NCBI GenBank assembly: GCA_016714785.1 | Contig: JADKCC010000029.1 | Coordinates: 1-64,000 of the forward strand | Direction of reading: 5' to 3' | From: Saprospiraceae bacterium | Lineage (GTDB): Bacteria > Bacteroidota > Bacteroidia > Chitinophagales > Saprospiraceae | DNA: 64,000 nucleotides | In this document: one piece after another, positions 1-7,828 of the stretch | How the letters are laid out: the number at the start of each line of letters is the position of its first letter | Numbering within the stretch: the first letter of the stretch is position 1 | Made by a program: the position numbers and the translations under genes | Notes under the pieces: model-generated | Told to the model about the DNA's origin: nothing | Seen by the model: the letters and a program-made list of their open reading frames with translations, nothing else | Databases searched by the model: none

Positions 1-13
1 TTTTGTATCCTAA

Positions 14-181
14 ACCTATCAGACTTTGAGCAAACTACATATTTCAGGCACTGACAAAATATTAGATTTGGAAAAAATGAAGCCCTTGATTGGTTTGCAA
101 AAGGAAACAATTTGTAACATTTGGCGAAAATATAAAAAACACAAATCTTTTCAAACTGAAAGGAACATTGATATAAACTAA
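14..181 (+). CDS. C-terminal fragment of an unidentified protein
   Basis: An open frame runs from just after a stop at 11-13 to a TAA at 179-181 and encodes about 55 charged residues (contains KMKPLIGLQKETIC and IWRKYKKHK). No start codon is apparent, so this would be the 3' end of a gene entering from outside the window, possibly with a frameshift or stop at 11-13. The convergent layout with the next gene and the shared hairpin terminator after it support a real gene end. Family not recognised. Confidence 0.3.
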   Translation, partial: TYQTLSKLHISGTDKILDLEKMKPLIGLQKETICNIWRKYKKHKSFQTERNIDIN

Positions 182-196
182 TGATATAGTATATTC

Positions 197-229
197 AAAC
201 CTTATAGGTTTCAAAAACCTATAAGGTTT
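197..229. terminator. Bidirectional hairpin terminator
   Basis: A perfect inverted repeat with arms AAACCTTATAGGTTT and AAACCTATAAGGTTT is separated by a 3-base loop (CAA). It lies between two convergent gene ends. This symmetric form, with A-tracts and T-tracts built into the arms, is common between convergent genes in Bacteroidota. Confidence 0.8.
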
Positions 230-244
230 ATTAATACATTTATG

Positions 245-943
245 TCAACAGATCAACAACAACCTCTTCTGCCCATTCATTTCCTTTGGTGCACGATGCA
301 GACAAGGCAGCACTTTGCTTTCAGGGTGGTCTATCGCCAATCTGCCTATATGGCCTAAACCCAATTTTATAGGTTGTGCATCAGGATTTGCTTGATAATG
401 TAGATCAAAGAAATTTTCAATCAAAAAAGATTCGAAATCTTCATCTGCACCATCATATATTTTTTTGAGTTCATCACGTATTTCGGGAATAAGTATTTTT
501 TGTTTGCCTTGAGCATTGGGCAAGATTTCGCTGCACGCACCAAAGTACGTACATAAAATGGTATCGGTTGCAATAGGGGCACGATCTACATGAAAAGAAT
601 ACACATCCGTAGGAAAAAACGGGTAACTATCATCTCTCTCATAGTGATGGATAATATTAAGTGATGGAGATGCACCGTGCGCTTCTAAGAGTTTCATATC
701 ATTCAAAAGGATATCACGTGCCAACTGCCCTTGATCGCTCAACACCAACTCAAGAAGGTCGTCGGGATGAACTTCGACCATGTTGTCGTCAATTTCTATC
801 GAATTAACTATCTCCCCAAAATCACCCATCAGCTCACGACTCCAACAAATCGCATTAGTATCGCCCTGAAAAGGTATGGCCACAAGGTCTTGAAAATTAT
901 GGACGTATTGGATTTGGTGATTGGGATGGGTGGTATATGGCAT
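245..943 (-). CDS. DUF1826-like protein
   Basis: 232 residues, no signal peptide. The pattern 'FHVDRAPI ... ILCTYFGACSEILPNA' followed near the C-terminus by 'HRAPKEMNGQKRLLLIC' resembles the conserved core of DUF1826, where a His/Asp-containing FHVD motif and a late HR[SA]P...RLLL motif bracket a cupin-like fold. The biochemical function of the family is unknown to me. The gene is complete, ends beside a bidirectional terminator, and has no clear operon partner. The assignment rests on motif recall only, so a distant family is possible. Confidence 0.55.
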   Translation of the reverse strand: MPYTTHPNHQIQYVHNFQDLVAIPFQGDTNAICWSRELMGDFGEIVNSIEIDDNMVEVHPDDLLELVLSDQGQLARDILLNDMKLLEAHGASPSLNIIHHYERDDSYPFFPTDVYSFHVDRAPIATDTILCTYFGACSEILPNAQGKQKILIPEIRDELKKIYDGADEDFESFLIENFFDLHYQANPDAQPIKLGLGHIGRLAIDHPESKVLPCLHRAPKEMNGQKRLLLIC

Positions 944-1014
944 GGTGGGTGGAATACTCTATTATTTTATAAAAACAAATAAGCGGTTGGCATTTTATTA
1001 GTAGCAACTATTAA

Positions 1015-1122
1015 TTGGCAGCAAATCTGTACGCCTTGGATGACAAAGGTACTGCTAAAATGTTAGATTTACAACTACTATATTGGAGCTTAAAAGCTTA
1101 TGATGTGGAAGATGGTTTGTAG
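1015..1122 (+). pseudogene. Short coding remnant, unidentified
   Basis: A start-less frame of about 35 codons (contains LDDKGTAKMLDLQLLYWS) ends in TAG at 1120-1122. Its amino-acid composition looks protein-like. It sits in an otherwise empty stretch next to other gene debris and is probably a gene tail left by rearrangement. Weak evidence. Confidence 0.2.
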
Positions 1123-1175
1123 TAATATTTAATGAATGAAATCCAAACCAACTTTTCCAAGCATCTATTTTCTGT

Positions 1176-1310
1176 TTAACCTAGTAATATTTCTTCACTG
1201 GCTTTTTGTAACAAGTCTCTTGTTTTATCTTTTAGGGCTTGGGCTTAGTTTCTTATGCTTGTAATATGGTCGGCTATTTCTTTTTGTTTGTCAAGTGGTG
1301 GAACTGGGAT
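1176..1310 (-). pseudogene. Type I restriction specificity subunit (HsdS) C-terminal remnant
   Basis: Reading the minus strand gives KERIPVPPLDKQKEIADHI, then TSIRN, a stop, AQALKDKTRDLLQKASEEIL and the terminal stop. 'IPxPPLxxQxxIADxI' followed by a coiled-coil 'LKDKTRDLLQ' helix is the hallmark of the second conserved region of HsdS, which tracks R-M complex assembly. Only the last ~45 codons remain, one codon is now TAA, and the upstream end is fused directly to an IS110 transposase remnant at about 1310. No HsdM or HsdR is present. This is debris of a former type I restriction-modification locus. Confidence 0.72.
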
Positions 1311-1594
1311 TCTCTCTTTAGTAAACTTACCATTTGCCAATACTACTTCCAAATCCGTGTCTGATTAGTTCGACATATAAGTTTTGCCAATAAGAGCCAG
1401 TGCTTTGCATAGCTACAGAAGTGGTACCATTTTGAGCTAACCAAAGGCAAATAGCGACTAAATCATCAGCATATACACCAAACTCTCTGACATCACTTAA
1501 TTCTGTCCAACAGCCACAAATGGCTTCGACTACCGATATCAATTCCAGCGCAATTGGGATTGATGACTTCCATTTTTACATTTTTCTTCTCCAT
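1311..1594 (-). pseudogene. IS110-family transposase remnant (copy 1)
   Basis: Matches the N-terminal part of the copy at 4215-4559 (shared LSDVREFGVYADDLV and STGSYWQNLYVELIRHGF) but carries several small indels and substitutions; the frame opens at ATG 1592-1594 and breaks repeatedly. The conserved piece is the RuvC-like DEDD N-terminal domain (GIDIG Asp and ExTGSYW Glu region; here the Glu is replaced, reading QSTGSYW). The catalytic second half and the Transposase_20 domain are gone, replaced by HsdS sequence. Non-functional. Confidence 0.85.
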
Positions 1595-1891
1595 TTTTTA
1601 ATATTAACTGATTAATGAATTAAAAAGGCTCAAAGAGAATGTATATTTGTACTGAGTATTATTCTGAACGGGATAGCGAAAGCTTCACCACTGAAATTAT
1701 CAACTAAGCCTTGAACCTCACATTCAAGGCTTTTTTTTTTACATTCTAACCAGAATGACGCACGAGCTATAATGCACCAATGCTTAAATGGGTCTCACAG
1801 TGAGCCAAAACAAAGATATATCAAATTGCCAGAAATAGCGCCTCGTTAGCACTAGAAATTATTTTCGATTCAGGAAAAATGGGGAATATCC
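1311..1891 (-). mobile_element. Truncated IS110-family element, copy 1 (left end and 5' transposase)
   Basis: About 580 bp closely resembling 4273-4852. It comprises a broken transposase start and the ~295 bp non-coding left end with a hairpin (GCCTTGAA/TTCAAGGC, loop CCTCACA) followed on the plus strand by a T-run near 1712-1741. Similarity between the two copies stops at the attC core at 1892. The right part has been lost at the junction with hsdS near 1310. Confidence 0.75.
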
Positions 1892-2022
1892 GCTAACGGT
1901 GGCGGTATGAAACGTTGGGGATTTCGGAGCTACTTCACTATCAATTTACAACGAACTTTGATGCGAGAACTGAATCTCGAATAACCACTTCACCCCCAAT
2001 GTTTTATGACCGCGTGTTAGCC
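1892..2022 (-). other. attC-like cassette recombination site (131 bp)
   Basis: Read on the minus strand it starts GGCTAAC (R'') and ends CACCGTTAGC (R'). Between them long imperfect arms pair: plus-strand GCGGTATGAAACGTTGGGG (1902-1920) against CCCCAATGTTTTATGACCGC (1994-2013). It begins 7 bp after the stop of the S41 peptidase gene and has the same orientation, the expected layout of an integron cassette. Confidence 0.75.
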
Positions 2023-2029
2023 ATAGTTT

Positions 2030-3285
2030 TTATTGTTTTTTTATCCATTCATATGCTGGGTCAATACCACTATCAAAGTCAGAGAAACTTGGTTCTAGTT
2101 TTATATCGGGGCTAATAGTATTTACTTTTTCGTCAGTTCGTTTAAAGTATTTTGTAGAGTAATCAACTCTTATTCCAGAATTTGGAAGTTGAAAACTTTT
2201 TACTTCTCCAAAATGATTGGGCTTACCAGATGTTTCTTCCCCAATGAAAGTTGCATTTGTTATCCGCTTGAAATCCATGGCATTTAATATTGCCGAAGAA
2301 AAAGTATTCCTGCCTAAAATGACATATATTTTCATTTTAGGTTTTTTTTCCAAAACCTTTGCAAATTTTTCAACAAATTCCGTTCCTTGAGAAGAATTCC
2401 CCCCACCGTTGAACCTTATATCAAAAACGACTTTGTCAATTGGATTTTGTTTTACAGTTTGAAATACCTTTTCTTCAAACTCTTTGAAAGATGGCATTTT
2501 TCTGCATTTTGGGCATTACCATACTGTATTTCCAACTCTTTACTCCAGCATCTATTGTATTGCAAATAGTAAACATTATCTATCACTTGATAATAATCAA
2601 TAAAGAACGCCCTTTCATTTCTATAGCAAAGTGCTAATGAATCTGGCTTATACATCTTTCTGTTTTGTCTGGTCATTTCTGCGGGTTTTAAAACATGAGT
2701 CTTTTCTATTCCATTTAAGTCCTTTAACCCTAATTCTATTTCTTGTCCTTTAATAAATCCAAAACACTCAAGAACCTGAACCAAAGGAATGAGCTTTGGA
2801 ATAGAATTTTTAATAATAGCCTGATTATCCTTTGTAGTCAAAGTACTCAGACTATCTGTTATAGTTTTTAAAGGAATTCCATTTACTGACAATAACTGAT
2901 GACCTAATATTTCAATATTCTCCTGTGTCGTGTGCAGAATATAAAGTCCATCACTAAACCAATACAAATGCAACGGTAATATTTTGTTTTTATCAATAAG
3001 TTGTCCATAATTCACACCTGTATGTGAATCACCGAAACCTGCAATTAATTGCTGTAATTTTATTGCAACCTCTATATCTGTTAACTTTGTACTACTTAAT
3101 TTTATTTTATCCAAACCGACCAAAAACTCCTTTTTGTCTTTAACTGTAAAAAAATCATAATGCTTTTGTGGCAATTCATTAGCAAGAAAGTCAATATCGG
3201 CTACCCAATCAATTTGCTTTAAAGTCTGTGCATTACAAAGCAAATACATTAGTAATCCAATTATTAATAAGCTTAAATTTCTCAT
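2030..3285 (-). pseudogene. Secreted S41 family peptidase, frameshifted
   Basis: Two overlapping frames make one protein of about 415 residues: 3285 down to about 2500 (signal peptide MRNLSLLIIGLLMYLLCNA; tail-protease N-domain with FGDSHTGVNYGQL and a PDZ-like segment) and about 2497 down to 2030 (VVFDIRFNGGGNS, then GRNTFSSAILNAM with the catalytic-Ser-type motif, and EETSGKPNHFGE). This is the carboxy-terminal-processing/tricorn-like S41 layout. The reading frame shifts near 2490-2500. A longer start at 3327 is possible, but the ATG at 3285 gives a clean signal peptide. The gene sits between two attC-type sites and is therefore a probable cassette gene; a paralogous S41 lipoprotein lies at 20465-22225. 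Confidence 0.8.
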
Positions 3286-3305
3286 ATGTGTGATTTTAAA
3301 ATTCT

Positions 3306-3315
3306 GACTAACGTT
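3306..3315 (-). other. attC half-site (R' core) at an IS110 junction
   Basis: The minus strand reads AACGTTAGTC immediately upstream of the S41 peptidase leader, where the R' box of the preceding cassette's attC should be. The rest of that attC is not present here: 18 bp further upstream the IS110 transposase reading frame ends. This suggests the element entered an attC core. Confidence 0.5.
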
Positions 3316-3333
3316 AAATTTTACCATTGATTA

Positions 3334-4559
3334 TCAATTTGTTGCAAAACCTAAGTCTGCATTTGTCAGTGCAAATTTATCAATTTGTTTTCGAATCCGA
3401 GATACTAAACCGAGTTTTCTTTTCTCGTCTAGAAATAAGTATTCTGTTGGTGGCTTATATGGGATTTGTTTTACTACCATATTCCAAATTATCACAGCAA
3501 GTTTTCGGGCAGTAGCACTTACCGCGACTGTCCGACCTTTCTTGTAACAAACTCTTTTGAAGAAGTTGGAAAGGTGAGTATCCTTTAGGTTTCCGATGGC
3601 ATTGGCTGCATTGCGGAGTGCGATTTTCAGTCTATTACTCCCTTTTGGTGTTTTAGAACTCAATAGTTTACCTCCACTTATTTTATTATTAGGTGCCAGC
3701 CTTAGCCACGATGTAAATTGCTTAGCAGTTGGAAATTCTTTAAATCCTTCTGGACCAACTTCGCTGATGATAGATAAAATAGTTGAATGACTTACTCCTT
3801 CTATTGTCATCAAGTCAACTCCGCCAAAATATTGATAGGAAGCTTGATTTAGGTCTATACCTTTAATGGCATTTTTATTTACCCTCTTATGCTTTTTATC
3901 TGGTGCTTTAAGTTTCTTTTTTGTTGGATCTGTGTTGATTTGTTGCTTTAGGAATTGATTGATCATTTTTTCGCATTCTGTAATCTTTTTCTGATAAAAA
4001 TTATAACTTTCATATTCTTGTTTCAATCCAAACAGAAAATCTTCTCTGTTATTTCCTTTTAATGCTTTGGCTATTTCCTCTTCAGATTTTCTGCAATTGT
4101 AATGCCTGTGTTTAGCCAAAGATTCAGGGTCGAGATTGCCTTCACAAATGTCTTTGATAATTGTCAACCCCGTAAGTCCGGTCACATCCCGTACTACAAC
4201 ATCAAGTCTGAAATTTAGTAACTTAAGATATTTCTGCATTTTATGCGTAGCTTCCGCAGCAAGTGTAATCCAATTCTCTCTTTAGTAAACTTACCATTGG
4301 CCAATACTACTTCAAATCCGTGCCTAATGAGCTCAACATATAAGTTTTGCCAATAAGAGCCAGTGCTCTCCATGGCTACCGATGTGATACCATATTCATC
4401 CAACCAATGACAAATAGATACTAAATCATCAGCATATACACCAAACTCTCTGACATCACTTAATTCCTGTCCAACAGCCACAAAATGGCTTCGACTACCG
4501 ATATCAATCCCAGCACAATGGTGATTGATGACCTCCATTTTGACATTTTTCTTTTCCAT
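3334..4559 (-). pseudogene. IS110-family transposase with internal deletion
   Basis: The N-terminal piece (4559 to about 4275) has AGIDIGSRSHFVAVG and MESTGSYWQNLYVELIRHGF, the first acidic residues of the DEDD RuvC-like domain, and ends at ANGKFTKE. The C-terminal piece, in another frame, resumes as RENWITLAAEATHKMQ and continues through EGVSHSTILSIISEVGP, LRLAPNNKISGGK and SNRLKIALRNAANAI (Transposase_20 domain with the SGGK serine region). The stretch that normally carries the KTDxxDCxWI acidic pair is missing, an estimated 50-60 residues, and the frame is lost at the join. The protein should be inactive; transposition could only occur in trans. Confidence 0.88.
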
Positions 4560-4852
4560 TTTTCTAATTTTAACTGATTAATGAATTTAAAAGGCTCAAA
4601 GAGAATGTATATTTGTACTGAGTATTATTCTGAACGGGATAGCGCAAGCTTCACCACTGAAATTATCAACTAAGCTTTGAACATCACATTCAAGGCTTTT
4701 TTAAATTCCAACCAGAATGACGCACGAGCTATGATGCACCAATGCTTAAATGGGTCTCACAATGAGCCACAACAAAGATATATCAGTTGGCTGGGGAACA
4801 CGCCTCGTTAGCACGAGAAATTATTTTCGATTCGGAGAAAATGGAGAATCAT
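4560..4852 (-). ncRNA. IS110 left-end non-coding region, bridge-RNA candidate
   Basis: About 290 bp upstream of the transposase are conserved in copy 1 (1595-1891) although the coding part there has decayed. It contains a hairpin at about 4670-4700 (AAGCTTTGAA/TTCAAGGCTT) whose arms differ from copy 1 by a change that preserves pairing as a G-U wobble on the plus strand, followed there by a T-run. In the IS110 group this position encodes the bridge RNA that selects target and donor. Transcript limits and loops cannot be drawn by eye. Confidence 0.4.
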
Positions 4853-4863
4853 GCACAACGGTG
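4853..4863 (-). other. attC-like R' core beside the IS110 left end
   Basis: The minus strand reads CACCGTTGTGC, matching the CACCGTTAGC core that borders copy 1 at 1892-1901. Homology between the two IS110 copies ends here. The sequence from 4864 to 5105 holds no gene I can support; it may be the remaining arm of the disrupted attC plus an empty or lost cassette. Confidence 0.4.
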
Positions 4864-5105
4864 AGCTTCGTGACATCACCACCCTACGCAATCGTGGTTC
4901 ACCCAATATCAATTTATCAAAATGAGTCCACTACAAAACACACCATACCATCCATCTATCTTGGTAAAGTTATCCAACACTTACCTTGGCAGTGCTATAC
5001 GCATATCGATAAAAATTAACAGCAAAATAAAAGAATTGACTACGCTGATATCACTCAAAAAGATACCACACCACCTATAGTCATTCGTTCTCCGACTCCG
5101 GTGGC

Positions 5106-5201
5106 GCTGAACACCGTATATTCAAAAGCCCGTTTGGCATTTGTGCTGGCTACGCCTTGACTTTTGTGTTGGGCTTTAGTATATACGGCTTAATGTTATG
5201 C
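5106..5201 (-). other. attC-like cassette recombination site (96 bp)
   Basis: The minus strand opens with GCATAAC (R'') and closes with GTTCAGC (R'). The arms pair over CCGTATATACTAAAGCCC and GGGCTTTTGAATATACGG. It begins 8 bp after the stop codon of the alpha/beta hydrolase and is in the same orientation. Confidence 0.8.
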
Positions 5202-5209
5202 GTTCGTAT

Positions 5210-5934
5210 TTATTTTTCGTTTAACCATTTTAACCAGTCGTTTGCTACTTTGTCCCAATTAAAGATGTTGTAATTTGGTTTGTTCTCTGCTGTCATAGGG
5301 AAAAAGTTGTGTTCTGTTCCAATGTATGCCTTAAATGTAAAATTATTTTTTTTCTGTCTGATAAAGTCCACACGCAAAAGGTCGTTGTAAGGTGAACACC
5401 AATCTTTCGTTCCATATGCGACTAAAACTGGAATTTTGAGTTTTTCTAAGTATGGAATCATTGGTTCTGAAAATTCATAAGTAGCCTTATAGGTGTCTCC
5501 TTGTAAACTACTCATGTCATTCTTGTTTGCTACAATATCTGTCCAATAGCTTATGTTGTATTCGCCATAATTTGTGCTGTCTGTGTCAGTTTCGTATGAA
5601 CGATTTTGTTCAATTATAGACAATATCCGTCCTGCTGGATTTCCTCCTGCATAAATTAAATGAGTTACACTTTTCAACTCACTCGCCATTTTTGTCGCAA
5701 TAGTGCTTCCTTCTGAATGTCCAGCAATAACAAGTTCTTTCGTGGAAACCCAGTTTTGTTTTTGTAGGTATTTAACAACAGCAATGTTTCTTGGAAAGTA
5801 AAAGCTTAATAAGTTTCTGTCCATGTACCCTTTGGGGAAATTACCTGTACTATCAACGTAGTTATTGTTTGAAAGTGTGCTAATGTCGGCAATAAGTGGA
5901 ATGTCTGGTTTGCTAACAATAACCAAATGATATT
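5210..5934 (-). pseudogene. Alpha/beta hydrolase, C-terminal part, split by an insertion element
   Basis: From KYHLVIVSKPDIPLIADIS to the stop this encodes most of an alpha/beta hydrolase: nucleophile elbow AGHSEGST (G-x-S-x-G type, Ser), PVLVAYGTKDWCSPYND (acid Asp region) and GTEHNFFP (catalytic His). The fold resembles dienelactone-hydrolase/BAAT-like secreted esterases. The open frame extends upstream to 6052, but its first ~40 residues are transposon-derived (VLNPVAG-type transposase end). The true N-terminal part lies at 7450-7715. Cassette gene: attC follows at 5106-5201. Confidence 0.82.
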
Positions 5935-7449
5935 TGCTGAATGGGGTTGCTGTGCAAGTTGGCAAACTACCTTGGTTGGGGCTGGGGTGAATTGGCAAAG
6001 TACACTCGTCAACACTAACAGCTGTGCTGCCAGCCACGGGGTTGAGCACCAATATGATGGTGAAATCCCGTTCCTCGTTAAGCCAGCTTTGCTCTTATCT
6101 TATCAAGTCCGTACACGCTGCCTAAACTTTCCTTCTATCGGTTTCTTTCTGGGGCTCTGATTTGCAATGCCTCGGTCTTCCTATGGTTTTGCCGCAACTC
6201 TATGCCTTGCTCTTTAGGAAGTTTCGATTCTCTCTGGTACAATATATCTTATCCGCTAATACCTTCCTGAGGATAACAACCCATTCTCCTTTGTGTTTTC
6301 TACCTCAATTTTAATCTCGCCCTTCATTAAATGCTTCAGTTCAATTCGTCTTGAACACAAAGCCGTCCATCAAACTTGCTTGTATCTTTGCTCCAAATTC
6401 TGTTCCGAATTTTTCTTTCCTCTTATTGGTCTCATGTGGTTGTTGAATACTCACTTGGTTTTCGATGCTTGTGTCTTGGTATCATCATAGTTTTTGTTGG
6501 TCGTCAAATGTTGTTCACTAAAAAATACTATAGCCTTTTATCAAATACAATAAACTCTATCTGTCAACAGCCGTGGTGTTATTTCTTTGAGTTGCGTTGC
6601 TGCCGTCCCTTTCTAATTTCAGAGCGGCTCCTTGTCTTCTTGCGCTATCTTTAAATATTGTTTGCGTGCTACCTTCGTACGTCCTGGCTTTTTATTTCTT
6701 TGTAGTCCCTCGCTTATGTAAGCCATCAATCCATCTATTAACTTCTCACACTGTCGAGATTCATTTAGTAAATCCAAATCTGTGGGATATGCTATCTCCT
6801 GCGGACTTACCGTTGCGTCCAGTCAGTGTACCACGTAATTCTCTTTTGGGTTTGCATTTTCTTTTCCTTCTGCCGAAAGTCACTGATTGTTTCTCATCAT
6901 CTTGTTTGGGTCATCAACAGCTGGAAGTGTCTCATCTGGTTTAACTGTATGATCAACAATTCTTTTTATGGTCCCATCTTTGCTACTCTCATCCATCGTT
7001 GTTGATAGATTTTTCAATTTCTCGTTTATTTATTGATGTCTCAAACTTAAACGATTACGAAACTCTCAAAGTGGAAGCATCAAATGGCGCGATTACTAAA
7101 ACTACTGTACAATGAAGTACTGTGTACACATTCTCCTGTATTTGAAGCACTGTCTCTGTCACTAAAATCATTCTGCTTAATAATCATTGCCCCTATTGCT
7201 CGCGAGGATTTTGCTGTCGGCTCCCAGTTTCTGATTCTTTAACTTTGCAGGTAAATATTTTATGTTGTCCGGTGTTGAGCTAACTTTCCAACGGTTGTTC
7301 TTGTCAAATTTGGTCAAGGGTCAGAACAATTCCTCTGGACTGGTTCAGCTTGTGGCTTTTTTGGATTTTGCCATATACTCTTGCACTTTATCATGCAAAG
7401 ATAATAGCTCAGCCTATATTTACTCTTTTTGACCTTTCAGCAGACCCTA
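5935..7449 (-). mobile_element. Degenerate IS5-like insertion element inside the hydrolase gene
   Basis: About 1.5 kb with decayed transposase on the minus strand in several frames: a DUF772-like start (SDRDSA..., SFSN, FESF near 7080-7190), YPTDLDLLNESRQCEKLIDGL (around 6740-6800, given here as motif pieces YPTDLDLLN and CEKLIDGL), KKPGRTKVARKQYLKIA, GRPRHCKSEPQKETDR and a VLNPVAG end near 6040. These match the DUF772/DDE_Tnp_1 transposases of IS5-like elements. Ends: TTTCAGCAGACCCTA at 7435-7449 and a truncated inverted copy TGCTGAA at 5935-5941. The short plus-strand open frames in 6293-6944 are chance frames opposite this remnant. Confidence 0.72.
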
Positions 7450-7715
7450 GATAGACTGTCAGGATTGAATGGAAAAGTCCCATAAACGTCTTTGTCATGG
7501 TAAATTATTAAAGGTATAGGCAAGCTACCTTGACAAAAAAAGAAAAGAGGTTTCGGAGTATTTTCTTCACCTTTTTTTGATTTTATTAAAATGTCAACTT
7601 TGTCAGTTTTGTATTTAAAAACAAGATGTCTAAAACCAAAGTCTTGTGCTGTTTTTGTTTGCCCAAACACCGATGAAAATGTCAAGAGCGAAAATATGTA
7701 AATTAGTTTTTTCAT
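7450..7715 (-). pseudogene. Alpha/beta hydrolase, N-terminal part
   Basis: Starts MKKLIYIFSLLTFSSVFGQ, a signal peptide, then continues to KPLFFFCQGSLPIPLIIY (oxyanion-strand region) and FPFNPDSLS, where the IS end interrupts it. Joined to the piece ending at 5210 it restores the order expected for a secreted hydrolase (strand, oxyanion loop, Ser elbow, Asp, His). The first 25 residues of the longer open frame up to 7790 would lie in the preceding attC, so the ATG at 7713-7715 is preferred. Confidence 0.8.
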
Positions 7716-7740
7716 TGTCTGCTGTGTTTTTATAATATGA

Positions 7741-7808
7741 GCTATAACGCCTAGGCTATGTGATGTTTTTGGCGATAGCCAAAATATCATTCAATACTGT
7801 GTTATGGC
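7741..7808 (-). other. attC-like cassette recombination site (68 bp)
   Basis: Minus strand from GCCATAAC (R'') to GCGTTATAGC (R'). Arms CCAAAATATC and GATGTTTTTGG pair around a short GGCGATAG-type loop. The block ATCACATAGCCTA next to R' is shared with the site at 9984-10048, showing related recombination sites. It follows the stop of the next upstream gene by about 20 bp. Confidence 0.8.
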
Positions 7809-7828
7809 TTCGTGTATTTATTTTATTC

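Larger units (their letters stand above)
3316..4852 (-). mobile_element. IS110-family insertion sequence, copy 2, internally deleted
   Basis: A ~1.5 kb element: long 5' non-coding left end (4560-4852), broken transposase (3334-4559) and a very short right end. A long upstream non-coding part and a short downstream one is the IS110-type layout (bridge RNA in the left end) rather than IS1111. The outer limits are inferred from the attC-like cores at 3306-3315 and 4853-4863 and from where homology to copy 1 stops. No terminal inverted repeats were seen, as expected for the family. Confidence 0.7.

Noticed and set aside
1835..1900. Inverted CGTTAGC/GCTAACG pair as a separate short attC
   Set aside because: Copy 2 lacks the second arm (GCACAACG instead), and the segment belongs to the conserved IS110 left end next to the attC core.
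5806..6160. Frames at 5806-6015 (minus) and 5927-6160 (plus)
   Set aside because: They overlap the hydrolase fragment and the transposase end in other frames and have no independent support.
6293..6944. Three plus-strand open frames
   Set aside because: They lie opposite the decayed IS5-like transposase, whose minus-strand fragments (YPTDLDLLN, KKPGRTKVARKQYLK) explain the region.
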